DNA of 64,000 nucleotides from Epiperipatus broadwayi (GCA_028023455.1 JAQFVV010012394.1:23330900-23394899), one strand, 5' to 3'. Numbered from the stretch's first letter, positions 24,549 through 37,216 are shown. Notes: generated by a model from the letters alone, not told the origin. Numbers and translations: made by a program.

Positions 24549-26338
24549 TTATCTTAATTAATAGGGAATGAGAGAAAGTTTAACATTCCTGACTCAGGCC
24601 CTGCATATTTTTTTTTAAAAAACAAATCCTTTAATCATACATAGAAATAATAATTCAGCAATATCTCAAGTAATTTCATTGTATGAACTTCTTTCATTTA
24701 ATGAAAGTGTTTTTAATGTTCCATCTTAAAAGTCATTCTTGGTCAGACATCTCAGAACATATATTTATTTGTAATATGACTTTTATTATTTATTATATAC
24801 TATCATATAAAGTTAACAAAGTAAAATAAAAATATAAAACCGTGGCTAAAAATGTATTTTTTTTTTTTGGCCATTTAAATCTGTACACTAATTAATTAAT
24901 TTTATAAATTTAAATAAAACTAATCTCGGAAAATAGTATCTCCTAATAATGTTCTCTAAAGAACAATGAAGGAAAATTTTTATCTATTGCCAAACGGCAA
25001 TAATTTAAAGGTTGCTTTTTTTTTTTATTTAACATCTATTTTTGTTATCTTTAGCAATATGTTCCTTTTTTCTCTCTCTCAGTACTTACATCTTCAAGTA
25101 TCTTTTTAATTCCGTGAAATTATTTTACGTTATATCATTATATAATTTTTATTATCAAAAAAATAGTTTTAACAGTGGATCTACTTTTTATTAAAGTCTT
25201 CATTTATTTTTGAATTTTTATTATTATTATTATTGCTTTTGTTTTATTTTTTCCAATTATTGTTTATATATTTACCATTTGTCATTTTAATCTATTTTTA
25301 TTGAATTCTTTATCTTTCTATGTATATTTGGTCTTAAATTTATTTTTTAAAATAATTTTTTATATTTTATGTAGATTTATTTTAATTTTTGATTTACAAC
25401 ATAATTTTAATATTTATTTTACTTTTTGGGGGGAGGGGAGATTCAAACTTATATTTAGATGTACTATAATTTTTGCATTCACTTAGCAATGTTGAACCAT
25501 ATATACAATATATATATTGTAATGTTCACGGTGGATTTTAGGCCTTCTATTATGCACTATAGAGTACAAGTTAATCAAACTATGAAAAATAAGGATCTTC
25601 CATTCATATGTGAGTTTAAATATCTCAAGAACATAGCTATATTTCCTGATTATCTGACCTAATATTTATTGTGATTTTCACTACAGGCGGAATCAGCTTT
25701 ATATTTATTTAAAAAGGTGTCATGGTCATAAATCGATTGATATCCATTGCATCGCATACTATAAATTAAAAAGCATATAACTAAATAGATCGGGAATTAT
25801 ATTTTCTTGTTAATTAATGTTATAGAATTTTCTCCAGCATTCATAGATTAAAACGAATTTGTTGGCATAGGTAAATTATACATTTCTTAAAATAATCCTT
25901 TGTGTAATAAAATCTAAATATCCTAAAATTAATAATGTACAATGAAAAGTTGATATTAAAGATAAATGTTTTATTACAACAAATTAAAATATTTAAATGA
26001 TAAATTGGAAAACACATACAAACACTCATCCAGATAATAACATTACATAATAAAAACAGTTCCATTCTTTTAAATTTCTTGAAGGAAGGAAGCAATCCAT
26101 GGATAAAATGTCTATTTAGTGATATTTGGAATTCACAGTTAAAGTTTATAGTTAAATTTAGTTTGCAAACATTTAATTTGACATAATTTAGGATACGAGT
26201 AGTATTAACTTACCGGTAAGTTTGGCGAATTTATGTTGATTATAATATACATGTATTTCTTGATTTGAAGAGCTCATGACCATTTATTTTAATCACTGTT
26301 GACATCTTGTACATTCCTGGTTCGCTTTAAGGCTGGGC
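24549..26338. other. AT-rich stretch with no supported gene
   Basis: Only AT-rich sequence with poly-T tracts and short chance ORFs is seen. No recognised domain, RNA or repeat boundary. Confidence 0.5.
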
Positions 26339-26462
26339 TCGAAGGCTTTTTTGAGTGACTTGTTCATGACGAAAAGTGTCCATAAACGCTCTGATTCTCC
26401 CCTCCAAATGATGAATTAGTTCAGCATATGGTCGTGGATCCTTCGCAATCCAGGACCAGCCA
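26339..26462 (-). other. Unrecognised short open segment with protein-like composition
   Basis: On the - strand about 41 codons are open, with GC content well above the neighbours and a balanced amino-acid make-up including DPRPYAELIHHLEGRIRAFM. No family was recognised. The segment ends at a TAA near 26339 and has no convincing splice acceptor at its start. It could be a fragment of a decayed transposon, a retroposed gene or an isolated exon. Only composition and openness support it. Confidence 0.25.
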
Positions 26463-27085
26463 AAAGAAAAACACTACTCTGCTTGAAGCTATTTTTTCCA
26501 TTTTATAGTCTCAACCAGTTTTAGATTTCTGTGCATATGTCCTTATGTTTTGTTTTATCATAAGGCAAGTTTTGTAATCTTGTACAATTATTATTTTTTA
26601 GTTACACTCTTTTTTATAGAATATTTCTGCCATCTTTAATTAGCGTAGTCTTTACTTTTATTTATCTGGATAAGTAATCTGTATGCACTTACATTTTTTT
26701 CAATTTTACCTTTAATTAATCTAAATAGATAATATTAACACAAATAACTTTCATCGCACATATCAAGAAATAAATTCTACTAACTTACAAAAAAAAAAAC
26801 TAAATTGCATCTTTTAAATGAACTTTAAATTTTATCTTTTTTAAATATTACCAAATGCCAATATAATTGGACCATCTATTTGTAGATAGTACAATATATA
26901 TGAATAAATTTGATTAAATAATTTATTACAACTCATAAATCAAAAATTATTTTATATTATTTAGTAGAAAAAAAAAAAAATAGAAAGATTGTTTTGTAAA
27001 AAAATAAGCTATAAAAATATTAATGAAAATATAACACAGTGTAGAAAATGAACAATTTTTTTAGATATTAAATTTATATATATTG

Positions 27086-29670
27086 TAACGGTAAGAAAAG
27101 TAGAGCTGCTTCAACCTAACCTAGAGATGCAGATAGAGGGGGTTCGAATCTCACCTACTCCTCTAGATTGCTACTAAGCGACTTACTCCCCAAACCTCGC
27201 TAGAATTTAATCTTAATGTATGCCCGGTGGTCAGGGAGAGAAGAGACCACGAAAAGGATTTTTTTTACATATATAATGATCAGATGTACATACGTATGAC
27301 ACAAAAGAAAACAATACTAAGTGGTTTTATTTATAGTGAATGAAAGATAACAGAAACTATTATTTATATTAAAAGAATTCATACAATGCTTTATTAGTAG
27401 TGTCGCAGGCTATTTTCACTGCAACCGGATAGGCACATATGAAAGATCCATTGATCGTAATGATAAGAACAGACAAAATTTTACATTATAATTTCTTTAA
27501 AATATTCCAGCCAATGGAAGTGTTATATAAAAGAAATCAAGAGAGAGAGAGATGATTCATTAACTCATGGATGTTGAACATGGAATTAAATAAGTGGTCA
27601 AACTCAACTAAACTCTTTGGACCGGTTTGAATCATAGCCCTGCTGATGATTAAAGAAAATGAGAAAGTAACCCCCAGCAGGAATTTCCAGCTGTAATTGA
27701 AACATTTTGATGAGATTTTGAGAAAGATTTCCTAATAAATATAAATATACAAGGCCATGCACAAAGGCGATAGCATATAGTGGGCTGTGAGGCTCGAGAT
27801 ATAACAGCTACCAAGAGGTTAACACAAGACCGGATAGCTCTCCGTCTCTAAACTAGGTTAGAGAGAAAAATGGAATCCGTTCGCTAAACGCGTGACCCGG
27901 ATTCAGGATCGGAGTTTTTGTTGCTTATGTTCGGTTACGTACATTGAAGGGACTGAGATCGACATGAGATCCAGAAAAATTTATTTTTCAAAAGGTCTGA
28001 ATGTAGGTATGTTAACCTAAGCAAACTTGGCAAAAGAAGCACTGTAATATATGCTGAGCGGCCCAGTAGATCACCCGAGGCACGATGCCATATAAATACG
28101 GTCAACGACCTTTAAATTTAAAAAAGAAACCCTCTGCAAAATATATATATGTTAGGAAAGCTCAACTATCACTGAAAATCCGCAGAAAAATAGTAACTTC
28201 CCCTTTATAAAATTTGAATTACTAAAAAAAAAACAAATGGGCAGATATTTTAATTATTTAGTTGAAATTTAACCGACCCACCACTGAGCCAATGCTATTT
28301 AATAATTTTTAATACATATTGTCAAAATGTACTCTTTCTTATTACTAAAATATAAATGTGAACGTTATATTTCACGCTCTTTAAAATATAACTTTAAATT
28401 TGTAACCCTTCATTGACTAAAATATAAAAGCATTTGATAAGGATCTTTCTTTGATATATAAAAAAAAAAATCAAATTAAAATCTTGAAAGTTTTCTAATA
28501 GAATATTTAGCAATTAAATTTTGATTTTAAAAATAGAGTTTTGCACTTTCTATGATTTGCTTCCTTTTCTTTCCAAAATATCTATATAAAATAAATAACT
28601 TAAACTACTGGAGTATAATGGCGGAAAGTTAAACAAAGTATTTTTCAATTAAATTAATCAGAACTATGGCCGCCATTATATATAATAACACCTCCCATTA
28701 CGATATAAAAAAAATGAAAAAAAGCAATTAATGAAATATAATTTGACAAGATACGAACACATAGATTTAAAAAAAACATATATATAGGAAACATAATTCT
28801 AGCTAGAGTGAATTTGTAATTTACAAAGATTTTTTTGTTAATTTATGGTAATGTTACCGGTAACCAGATGGGGTGGGTCAAGATAATATAAATTCATTAG
28901 ATGTTTCCCGCAGGTCTTCCCGGTTCTTCAAATTTGTTTTTCCATGTTTTGAGGGCAGATATTCACGGATACAGGGCAAGCACTTTAGTTCTCCGGCTGG
29001 CTTACATGATTAGAACTCTGGCCTCAGGAATGGCCCAGGAAAGTGAAGGCAAAGAGGTTACCCCCACATTTTTGCAGAGCAACACATTTCTGGATTTTTA
29101 TTTATATGCCGAAAGAATAGAGTGCAGCTTGAAGTAAGTACAGCAAGCAAGAGTTCGCTATATTGTCTAATTTCTCAGCAAAATTTCTTCCCAACAAAAT
29201 TCTTAAGATTTCTCTCTGACCCTCAGCACAGGTTACCGGCAAGCGTAAGACCAAGAACAAAAGAAAAGTTATTTATTCCCTTTTTTCCATTATGTTTTTA
29301 ATCTGCTAATTAGTAGCGAATCATGCCCGTTTCAAATTTTTCCTGTTATCTATTAATTTATCAAATTCAGAAAAATGTTTTATTAATTAATTCCTTTTCT
29401 TAATGGATTCTATTTAATTAAGAAAGTTTATCTTATCGAATTCTACCAAATATATTTTAAAAATAATTGCAATTATAATTTTAACTTTCTATATTTTATT
29501 TTATTAAATCTTTTCTCTTTAACACAATTCCTTCTTTAATTTAGGCAACTATTTGAGAAAACGATGAATTTAGTTTGAAAAAGAAACATACATTCACTGT
29601 GGTTGGACTTATGGTCTTAGTCCATAGTGAATGGTGAAGCCAGCATATTTATATATATATATGCACAGCT
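27086..29670 (-). repeat. 3' LTR of the gypsy element
   Basis: It spans TAACGGTAAGAAAAG (27086) to GCACAGCT (29670). Over the first 240 bases it differs from the other LTR at about six bases plus two small indels, so about 97% identical by eye. It includes a hairpin-like pair around 28615-28680 (ATAATGGCGG and CCGCCATTAT). Confidence 0.9.
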
Positions 29671-30063
29671 CCATATTCCTAGAACCCTTTAAAAAAAAAA
29701 AATGACTAAAGCTAAGGTTTTGCAGAGAGAAAAGAGCGCTCCTATTATACAGAATATTAGTGTATTTACATGAAATAATACTGATATGTGCAGTTTATAA
29801 AAACAAACTGAAAGGTTATAATAATACTGATAAATAGATTATATTAATAAAAAAACTGAAAGTTTATCATAATACTGATATATAAATTATATATATATTA
29901 AAAAAGTATATAATAATATTGATTAATATATTATAACAATGCCAATATTTACAAAACATACACAAAAAAAACAAAGCCTATAATATGATTTCATTGTCCA
30001 TATGATGTGTCATGGTCGTTCTTTGGGGTTCTTGTAAAAAAAAAATTACTTTTGAATGGAGCA
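29671..30063. other. Non-coding 3' internal region of the gypsy element
   Basis: AT-rich, with repeated ATAATACTGATA-like words at 29775-29935. No envelope ORF. A polypurine tract next to the LTR is not obvious; AGGAATATGGAG on the - strand is the nearest candidate. Confidence 0.5.
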
Positions 30064-31122
30064 CTATTTAAACTTTTTTTCAGTGGACCTTCCTCTCTGG
30101 GCCTTGTTATTAGGTCTTTTCTTCGGTCTCTTAGTTATGCCCTGATATGGCTTTAATGATCTTGCATTAAATGGCCCTGTGGGTCCCTTCTCATTTTCCA
30201 ATAGAAAAGCATTCTCTCCCAATTTTCTTTTTATAATGAAAAGTCCTTCATATAGAGGGAAGAATTTTTTGTATTTTCCCTGTGATGGTTTGCTTGTATG
30301 CGATGTGCAGACCCATACCCGTTCCCCAGTTTGGATATGGTACGTCTTATGTTTCATTTTTTTAATTCTCTTTTGTGCCATCTGTTCTAGTCGCCTTCTA
30401 TCATTAGCTTGATCTCTATCATGGTCAACTATTTCTTGCTCTAGTGGCAATAGCGTTTTTATAAATCCCAGGTCCTGTGTTCCAAAATGCAGTCTCATTG
30501 GGGAAAAACCTGTAGATTCGTTTATGTTCTGGTTTAAATGTTTTATCACTCTGGGTGTTTGTTTAACCCAGTTTTTATGGTTATTTCCCAAGTAAGTATG
30601 GAATAATCGGTTCAGCTCTCATGACTCTCATAGGGATTTGACTGAGGATTTCTTATTGATGTTAAAATATGTTTAATTCCCTGTTGGTGCATCCCTTCTC
30701 TCCATTGTCAAGATGTGAATGCTGACCCATGGTCTGAGAGAAATGGTTTTTGGTTTGCCTATTTCAACAAACTGCTTTGAAAGCAGAGCCTTGAATGCAC
30801 TATGTGAGTCTGCCTGCCGTATGGGGTATGCTGATGCATACTTCGAAAATACATCCTATGTCGCAAAAAGAAATTTAAAGTGGTTAAAAGCAGGTAATGG
30901 CCCATAGTGATCCACTGCCAAAAACTCATTTGGACCTGTAGGTAGTATTGGAGTAACTGTTCCCATGTAAGACTGGTTAGGGTGTTTACTCTGAGCACAG
31001 ATCTGGCATTCTTTAAGTTTGGTCAGTATACTAGAGTACAACGCTTCCCAATGGAATTGATGGTGAATGGCACTCAGTTTTCTGGGGGCCATGGTGTCCA
31101 CATAATTTGTGCACATGTTCAA
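30064..31122 (-). pseudogene. gypsy integrase, broken
   Basis: The N-terminal zinc finger is visible as H-H...C-C in the segment HHQFHWEALYSSILTKLKEC plus QIC (about 31000-31065). The catalytic core follows, with AVDHYGPLP (first Asp) near 30915 and, after a frameshift, SDHGSAFTS with the second Asp near 30735; an in-frame TGA follows directly. The third acidic residue lies in a scrambled SNP-type motif near 30620. The C-terminal 175 codons (30064-30591) are open and contain WVKQTPRVIKHLNQ and a GERVWV-type strand. It would insert element cDNA into the host genome. Confidence 0.8.
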
Positions 31123-31133
31123 TGAGCCGCCCT

Positions 31134-31709
31134 CTAATTTCCCATGGTATTACAAATTTTCCAAGGGTTTGCTAAATAGCGTGTTCTATACATCAAAATA
31201 TTATCTTTGATCCGGTAAGGTGTCTTCCATCCTGGTACCCATCCTTTCTCTAGGCTCTCAATGATAGGTCCATATTTTATGTCCATTCTTTGCAACTTGG
31301 CCAAATTTTTCAAATCATGTTCTATTAAGTCATCCATGCCAATGGACATTGTTGCTATACACATTTTTTCTGCTACCAAGTTGTGTGGCTGTACTTCTAC
31401 TGGGTGACGGCTCAAGATGTCTGCTACTATGTTCTCTGTTCCAGGGCAATAAATTACTTTATAATTAAATTCTTGTAAAAACAGACTCCATCTGGTAAGA
31501 CGGTCATTGGTGAGATATCCTCTATTTAAGAACTCAAGGCATCTGTGATCGGTGATGATGATTAATTCCGAACCTAATAAAAACTGTTTAAACCTCTGGC
31601 ATGCCCATATTATAGCCAGAGTATCTTGTTCCATCACGGTGTAATTGGCTTCTGCCCCATGAAGGGTTCGACTGCAAATATAGAGGACTTTGTGTGTTCT
31701 GTTCATCAA
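31134..31709 (-). pseudogene. gypsy RNase H and linker
   Basis: An open stretch of 191 codons on the - strand. It starts inside RNase H (YICSRTLHGAEANYTVMEQD, with the conserved Glu) and continues with LAIIWACQRFKQFLLG, ITDHRCLEF (catalytic Asp), then RLTRWSLFLQEFNYKV and NIVADILSRHP (last Asp). This order is typical of Ty3/gypsy RNase H. A tether follows and leads to the integrase. This is the best-preserved part of pol. Confidence 0.85.
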
Positions 31710-31818
31710 TTTGAAACAACACTACCCCCAAACTCTTTTTGCTACTGTCAGTTTGTAAATAAAAAAAGGGTGAGTGGAGTCAGGATGGTGCAATATCACA
31801 GTTTGCAGAAATTTTTTC

Positions 31819-32891
31819 TTAATCTTCAAAATCCTGCTCAAGTTCTATCGACCATTTCCAACGGCGGTCCTTTTTTAAGAGATCGAGTAATAATGATGCG
31901 TCTTGTGCAGAGCTTTTATAGAATTTATGGTAGAAATTGCATATGCCCATAAATGACCGTATTTGTTTACGATTAGTAGGTGTGGGAAAATTCTTAATGG
32001 CTGCTATCTTGTCTGGGTGGGGTAAGATTCCTTGCCCATTAACTAAATGTTCCAGAAAGGTAATCTCTTGTAGAGCGTAATAACTTTTAGTAAAATTTAT
32101 TGTAATGTTCTTTGTTACACATTCCTGGAGAAATTTTTTTAAATGTAACAAGTGTTCCACTATATCAGTGGAAGCGATGACCACATCATCGACATGACAT
32201 ACCATGTGTTTCTTTATTTCTTCTGATAGGGCCTGATCTAGGTACCATATTAATCCCGCACCACTGTTGATTAAGCCAATGGCATCGGCTTGAATACATA
32301 TGTGTGCCCTTCATATCTGAATGCCGTATATTTCCTGTCTTATAGATCCAGAGCTATTTGCCAATAACTCGATGTTAAGTCGAGCGTAGTGAAAATTTTA
32401 TTGGCGAGATGAGCGAAAACATCCTGAAGGGGAGGAGGTATGTCTCTTTCGGGAATAGTAATACTATTCAATTTTCTTGCATCCAGACATACTCGTATAG
32501 ATCCATTTTTTTTAACTGGTACGATAGGGCTGTTGTAAGGTGATGAACTTCTTTCTATAATCCCCCCTTCTATCATGCTTTTTAAGTGGGTTTCCACTTC
32601 TTCCTTATACTGATAAGGGATAGGATATGTCCTTGTGTGGAAATAGGTCTCTTCCTTGATTTGTATCCTATGCACATACCCCTTTAAAAACCCTGGTACT
32701 ATTGAAAATGCCCTTGCGTTTTCTGATAGCATTCTGCTTAGTTTCATTTTATCCATCTCAAGGTCAAGTGATGACTGCTTTATTTTTTCTTCTATTGATC
32801 CCAAGTCAACTATCTCTTGTATGCATCCTACTTTGGTAGCATAATAATTTGACTCCCGAATGTCCTTCATAAAACTGGAAAATCTAAGCAT
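31819..32891 (-). pseudogene. gypsy reverse transcriptase, broken
   Basis: The first part (32340-32891, 183 codons) carries the Ty3/gypsy RT signatures SSPYNSPIVPVKKNGS, RVCLDARKLN and the first catalytic Asp in FTTLDLTSSYWQI. An in-frame stop near 32341 and a shift separate it from the second part (31819-32205), with the catalytic box HVDD and then the FLEHLVNGQGI and RSFMGICNFYHKF motifs of the thumb/connection. The usual YxDD tyrosine is His here. The linking stretch still reads KYTAFRYEGHTYVF in a third frame. All motifs are in the expected order. Confidence 0.85.
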
Positions 32892-32899
32892 AGTTTATC

Positions 32900-33237
32900 T
32901 CTGATTGATGTTCCCCCATAAAATCGGATCCTAATAGTGCATCTTGTATAAGTCCTGCCATTATCAAAAATGGATAACTTACTCTGGTAGATCCTATTTC
33001 TATGTCAAGCCACACTTGACGTGTTTTTATTTTTAGCCCTTTTGCCGTTTGCTAACCTCGCTTGAGTGGACCGTGTGGGCAAAGTGGGTAGAGTCTTTAC
33101 TTTTTTATACCATCATACCATTCTTTTGACACCAGTGACAGTTGACTGCCTGTGTCCAGTAAAGCAATTACTGGGACATCTAGTAATACTTCAATTTTCG
33201 GAACACTTGGTATGGAGACCGGTGATAGGGCTTCTCC
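32900..33237 (-). pseudogene. gypsy aspartic protease, broken
   Basis: The catalytic motif ALLDTGSQLSLVSK is encoded on the - strand, with DTGS at 33145-33156. After a frameshift, a downstream AGLIQDALLGSDFM stretch near 32915-32965 matches the flap-distal ILG(S/M)DFL-type motif of retropepsins. At least one frameshift and stops near 33055 interrupt it. Its role would be cleavage of the Gag-Pol polyprotein. Confidence 0.65.
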
Positions 33238-34221
33238 TCATAGATAACTTGCCATGCTTGTCCCTTTTTCCTGCAGATTCTGTTGCAAATTACTGAAATC
33301 CACAGTGTTTAGGAATTCTACCAATTGTTCTATCCCATAGTTTCGACAGGACAACATCAGTTGCTGTATGTGGCGGGGCATATTGTGCCTTATAGTCCTA
33401 ATGATCTGCCCTTCAGACAATGAGAATGCTTCTAATGACTTCAATATTGATGCCTGACGAAGGAAAAACAGTATAAGTTTCTCTCTTGGATTTGCCATAT
33501 TTTTCCTGCGATATCCGGTAAAAATATCTTGTTCTGCCATTCCTCACCCCAGAAAATCCTGAGCAAGGCCACACAGTAATCTCTGAATGTAGTTGGTTTG
33601 TTGTTTCTGGCTGTCCACCACTCCCGGGCCAATCCCTGCAAATGGTTAACTGTAATCGATAGTTTTTCATCTTCTCTGAGTCTGTGGAACTCTGCAAGTG
33701 CGCCATGGGGTTTTCTTCTATGTTACCATGAAAAGTTTTGATGTGAATCGATCTTGCCACCATTGGGATGTCTGTTCTTTCCATGATTTTTATGCTTTAT
33801 TTTCACATTGAGTAGTTTTTTTATTCACATTTTGAAGATTCTCATTTCTTGGCTGATACTCTTGTGTCGTTTCTGCTCTATATTGTCTACATTTTTCTTT
33901 GCATTCTTCTATTTTTTTTAATGTAGTTTCCATCGATTTTCGTACCCATTGTGGTTCTGGTGTTTCTATGTCTCCGGTCCATATAATTGGCGTTTCGTCT
34001 TCCCCTAACTTTTCTGAAAATGCCATCTCTGTGTCATCTTTGTTTTTCTGTAGTCCTCGTGAATCCATGTCTCCTTCTGGGCTATACATATCTTCTAGTG
34101 AAATACGAATAGATAAAAGAAAATATATAAGAAAAAAAAATATTTGGTTTGCTGTTGTTTTTAGTCTTTGTACTAATACTATTGTTAAAGTTTGTCTTAT
34201 TTTTCTTTTCTTACTTTTCAA
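33238..34221 (-). pseudogene. gypsy gag, broken by frameshifts
   Basis: This is the Gag-encoding region in - strand order. First comes a charged, Glu/Gln/Lys-rich N-terminal part (33790-34221, 143 codons). Next is a capsid-like segment with LAREWWTARN followed by TTFRDYCVALLRIF (33510-33641), the pattern of the retrotransposon Gag family (WW, then T-F---F---F). Last is a helical segment (33238-33540) ending in a stop. The three pieces lie in different frames, with shifts near 33640 and 33500. No CCHC zinc knuckle is visible. The product would form the particle that packages element RNA; here it cannot be made intact. Confidence 0.7.
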
Positions 34222-34608
34222 AAAGAATTTGCTTCACTCTCCCAACCTTTCCTGCAACTGTCGTTCTTTTTTTTAACCTGCCAGCTTTCTATCTATCTCT
34301 TATCCTGTCCATAATTCCTGCCCTATCCGTGTTTATTTACTTATTCACTACCCTATTCTGTTCCTTGTTTGATCACTCTGTCCCCCTTCCTAGCAAAGAA
34401 AGAAAAATACATTAATATCTGATTTGGTTTTAATTTTCAATCGAACTGATTGATTTTACATCTTGTAAACTGTACTACTGACAGCAAACACAGAAAGTGC
34501 AAAAGAAAAATATATAAACTTCTGTCACTCACTATTTATTTTCAAAAAAAATTTCTTCTGATCATGAAATTCCTATTATCATATCTCAGGGTCTATCTCT
34601 AAACAGTA

Positions 34609-34628
34609 AGGCCACACTTGGGACACCA
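34609..34628 (-). other. Candidate primer-binding site
   Basis: On the - strand, 18 bases after the 5' LTR, the sequence reads TGGTGTCCCAAGTGTGGC. TGG is the usual start of a site complementary to a tRNA CCA end. The rest resembles the tRNA-Lys-type site TGGCGCCCAACGTGGGGC with several differences. The gap to the LTR is longer than usual, so the LTR edge or the site may be misplaced. Confidence 0.5.
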
Positions 34629-34646
34629 GATTATACAAAAAAAAAC

Positions 34647-37216
34647 TAACGGTAAGAAAAGTAGAGCTGCTTCAACCTAACCTAGAGATGCAGATAGAGG
34701 GGGTTCGAACCTCACCTACTCTAGATTGCTACTAAGCGACTTACTCCCCAAACCTCACTAGAATTTAATCTTAATGTATGCCCGGTAGTCAGGGAGAGAA
34801 AAGACCACGAAAAGGATTTTTTTTTACATATATAATGATCAGATGTACATACGTATGTCACATAAGAAAACAATACTAAGTGGTTTTATTTATAGTGAAT
34901 GAAAGATAACAAACTTTTATTATTTACATTAAAAGAATTCATACAATGCTTTATTAGTAGTATCACAGGCTATTTTCACTGCAACCGGATAGACATATAT
35001 GAAAGATCCATTGATCGTAATGATAAGAACAGACAAAATTTTACATTATAATTTCTTTAAAATATTCCAGCCAATGGAAGTGTTACATAAAAGAAATCAA
35101 GAGAGAGAGATGATTCATTAATTCTATGGATGGGGAACATGGAATTAAATAAGTGGTCAAACTCAACTAAACACTTTGGACCGGTTTGAGTCATAGCCCT
35201 GATGATTAAAGAAAATGAGAAAGTAACCCCCAGCAGGAGTTTCCAGCTATAATTGAAACATTTCGATGAGATTTTGAGAAAGATTTCCTAATAAATATAA
35301 ATATACAAGGCCATGCACAAAGGCGATAGCATATAGTGGGCTGTGAGGCTCGAGACATAACAGTTACCAAGAGGTTAACACAAGACCGGATAGCTCTCCG
35401 TCTTTAAACTAGGTTAGAGAGAAAAATGGAATCCGTTCGCCAAACGCGTGACCCGGATTCAGGATCGGAGTTTTTGTTGCGTATGTCCAGTTACATACAT
35501 TGAAGGGACTGCGATCGACATGAGATCCAGAAAAATTTATTTTTCAGAAGGTCCGAATGTAGGTATGTTACCCTAAGCAAACTTGGCAAAAGAAGCACTG
35601 TAATATATGCTGAGCGGCCCAGTAGATCACCCGAGGCACGATGCCATATAAATACGGTCAACGACCTTTAAATTTAAAAAAGAAACCCTCTGCCAAATAT
35701 ATATATGTTAGGAAAGCTCAACTATCCCTGAAAATCTGCAGAAAAATAGTAACTTCACCTTTATAAAATTTGAATTACTAAAAAAAAACAAATGGGCGGA
35801 TATTTTATTTATTTAGTTGAAATTTAACCGACCTACCACTGAGCCAATGCTATTTAATAATTTTTAATACATATTGTCAAAATGTACTCTCTCTTATTAC
35901 TAAAATATAAATGTGAACGTTATATTTCACGCTCTTTAAAATATAACTTTAAATTTGTAACCCTTCATTGACTAAAATATAAAGGCATTTGATAAGGATA
36001 TTTCTTTGATATATATAAAAAAAATCAAATTAAAATCTTGAAAGTTTTCTAAAAGAATATTTAGCAATTAAATTTTGATTTTAAAAATAGAGTTTAGCAC
36101 TTTCTATGATTTGCTTCCTTTTCTTTCCAAAATATCTATACAAAATAAATAACTTAAACTACTGGAGTATAATGGCGGAAAGTTAAACAAAGTATTTTTC
36201 AATTAGATTAATCAGAACTATGGCCGCCATTATATATAATAACTCCTCCCATTACGATATAAAAAAAAAAGAAAAGAAAGCATTTAATGAAATATAATTT
36301 GACAAGATACAAACACAGATTTTAAAAAAAACATATATATATAGAAAAACAATTCTAGCTAGAGTGAGTTTGTAAATTACAAAAAGATTTTTTTGTTAAT
36401 TTATGGTAACGTTACCGGTAACCAGATGGGGTGGGTCAAGATAAGTTCATTAGATGTTTCCTGTGGGTCTTCCCGGTTCTTCAAATTTGTTTTTTCATGT
36501 TTTGAGGGCAGATATTCACGGATACAGGGCAAGCACTGTAGTTCTCTGGCTGGTTTACCTGATTAGAACTCCGGCCTCAGGAGAGCGAAGGCAAAGAGGT
36601 TACCCCCGCATTTTTGCAGAGCAACACATTTCTGGATTTTTATTTTATATGCCGAAAGAATAGAGTGCAGCTTGAAGTAAGTACTGCAAGCAAGAGTTCG
36701 CTATATTGTCTAATTTTTCAGCAAAATTTCTTCCAACAAAATTCCTAAGATTTCTCTCTGACCTTCAGCACAGGTTACCCGCAAGCATAAGAACAAAAGA
36801 AAAGTTCTTTATTTATATCCTTTTTCCCATTATGTTTTTAATTGCTAATTGGTGGCGAATCATGCCCGTTGTTTCAAATTTTTCCTGTTATCTATTATTT
36901 TATCTAATTCAGAAAAATGTTTTATTAATTAATTCCTTTTCTTAATGGATTCTATTTAAGAAAATTTATCTTATCGAATTCTACCAAATATATTTTAAAA
37001 ATAATTGCAATTATAATTTTAACTTTCTATATTTTATTTTATTAAATCTTTTCTTTTTAACACAATTCCTTCTTTAATTTAGGCAACTATTTGAGAAAAC
37101 GATAAATTTAGTTTGAAATAGAAACATACATTCACTGTGGTTGGACTTAGGGTCTTAGTTAGTCCACAGTGAATGGTGAAGCCGGCATATATATATTTAT
37201 ATATATATGCACAGCT
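34647..37216 (-). repeat. 5' LTR of the gypsy element
   Basis: Direct copy of 27086-29670, starting TAACGGTAAGAAAAG and ending GCACAGCT. It differs by scattered substitutions and short indels. It should contain the promoter on the - strand, but no TATA or initiator could be assigned with confidence in such AT-rich DNA. Confidence 0.9.

Larger units (their letters stand above)
27086..37216 (-). mobile_element. Ty3/gypsy LTR retrotransposon with 2.6-kb LTRs, inactive
   Basis: Two direct repeats of about 2.58 kb bound a 4.98-kb internal region that encodes, on the - strand, Gag, protease, reverse transcriptase, RNase H and integrase in the Ty3/gypsy order. The 5' LTR is therefore at the right (34647-37216) and the 3' LTR at the left. 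A possible primer-binding site lies at 34609-34628. No envelope gene is seen: integrase ends near 30064 and the remaining 390 bases to the LTR are non-coding. Stops and frameshifts occur in every domain. LTRs longer than 2 kb are unusual; Ulysses of Drosophila virilis is a known case, so an Osvaldo/Ulysses-like lineage is a reasonable guess. No target-site duplication was recognised. Confidence 0.9.

Noticed and set aside
28901-29137. 78-codon + strand ORF in the left LTR, with a similar start at 36454 in the right LTR
   Set aside because: It is antisense to the element, the two LTR versions diverge by frameshift, and no domain is recognisable. Its presence in both LTRs only reflects LTR duplication.
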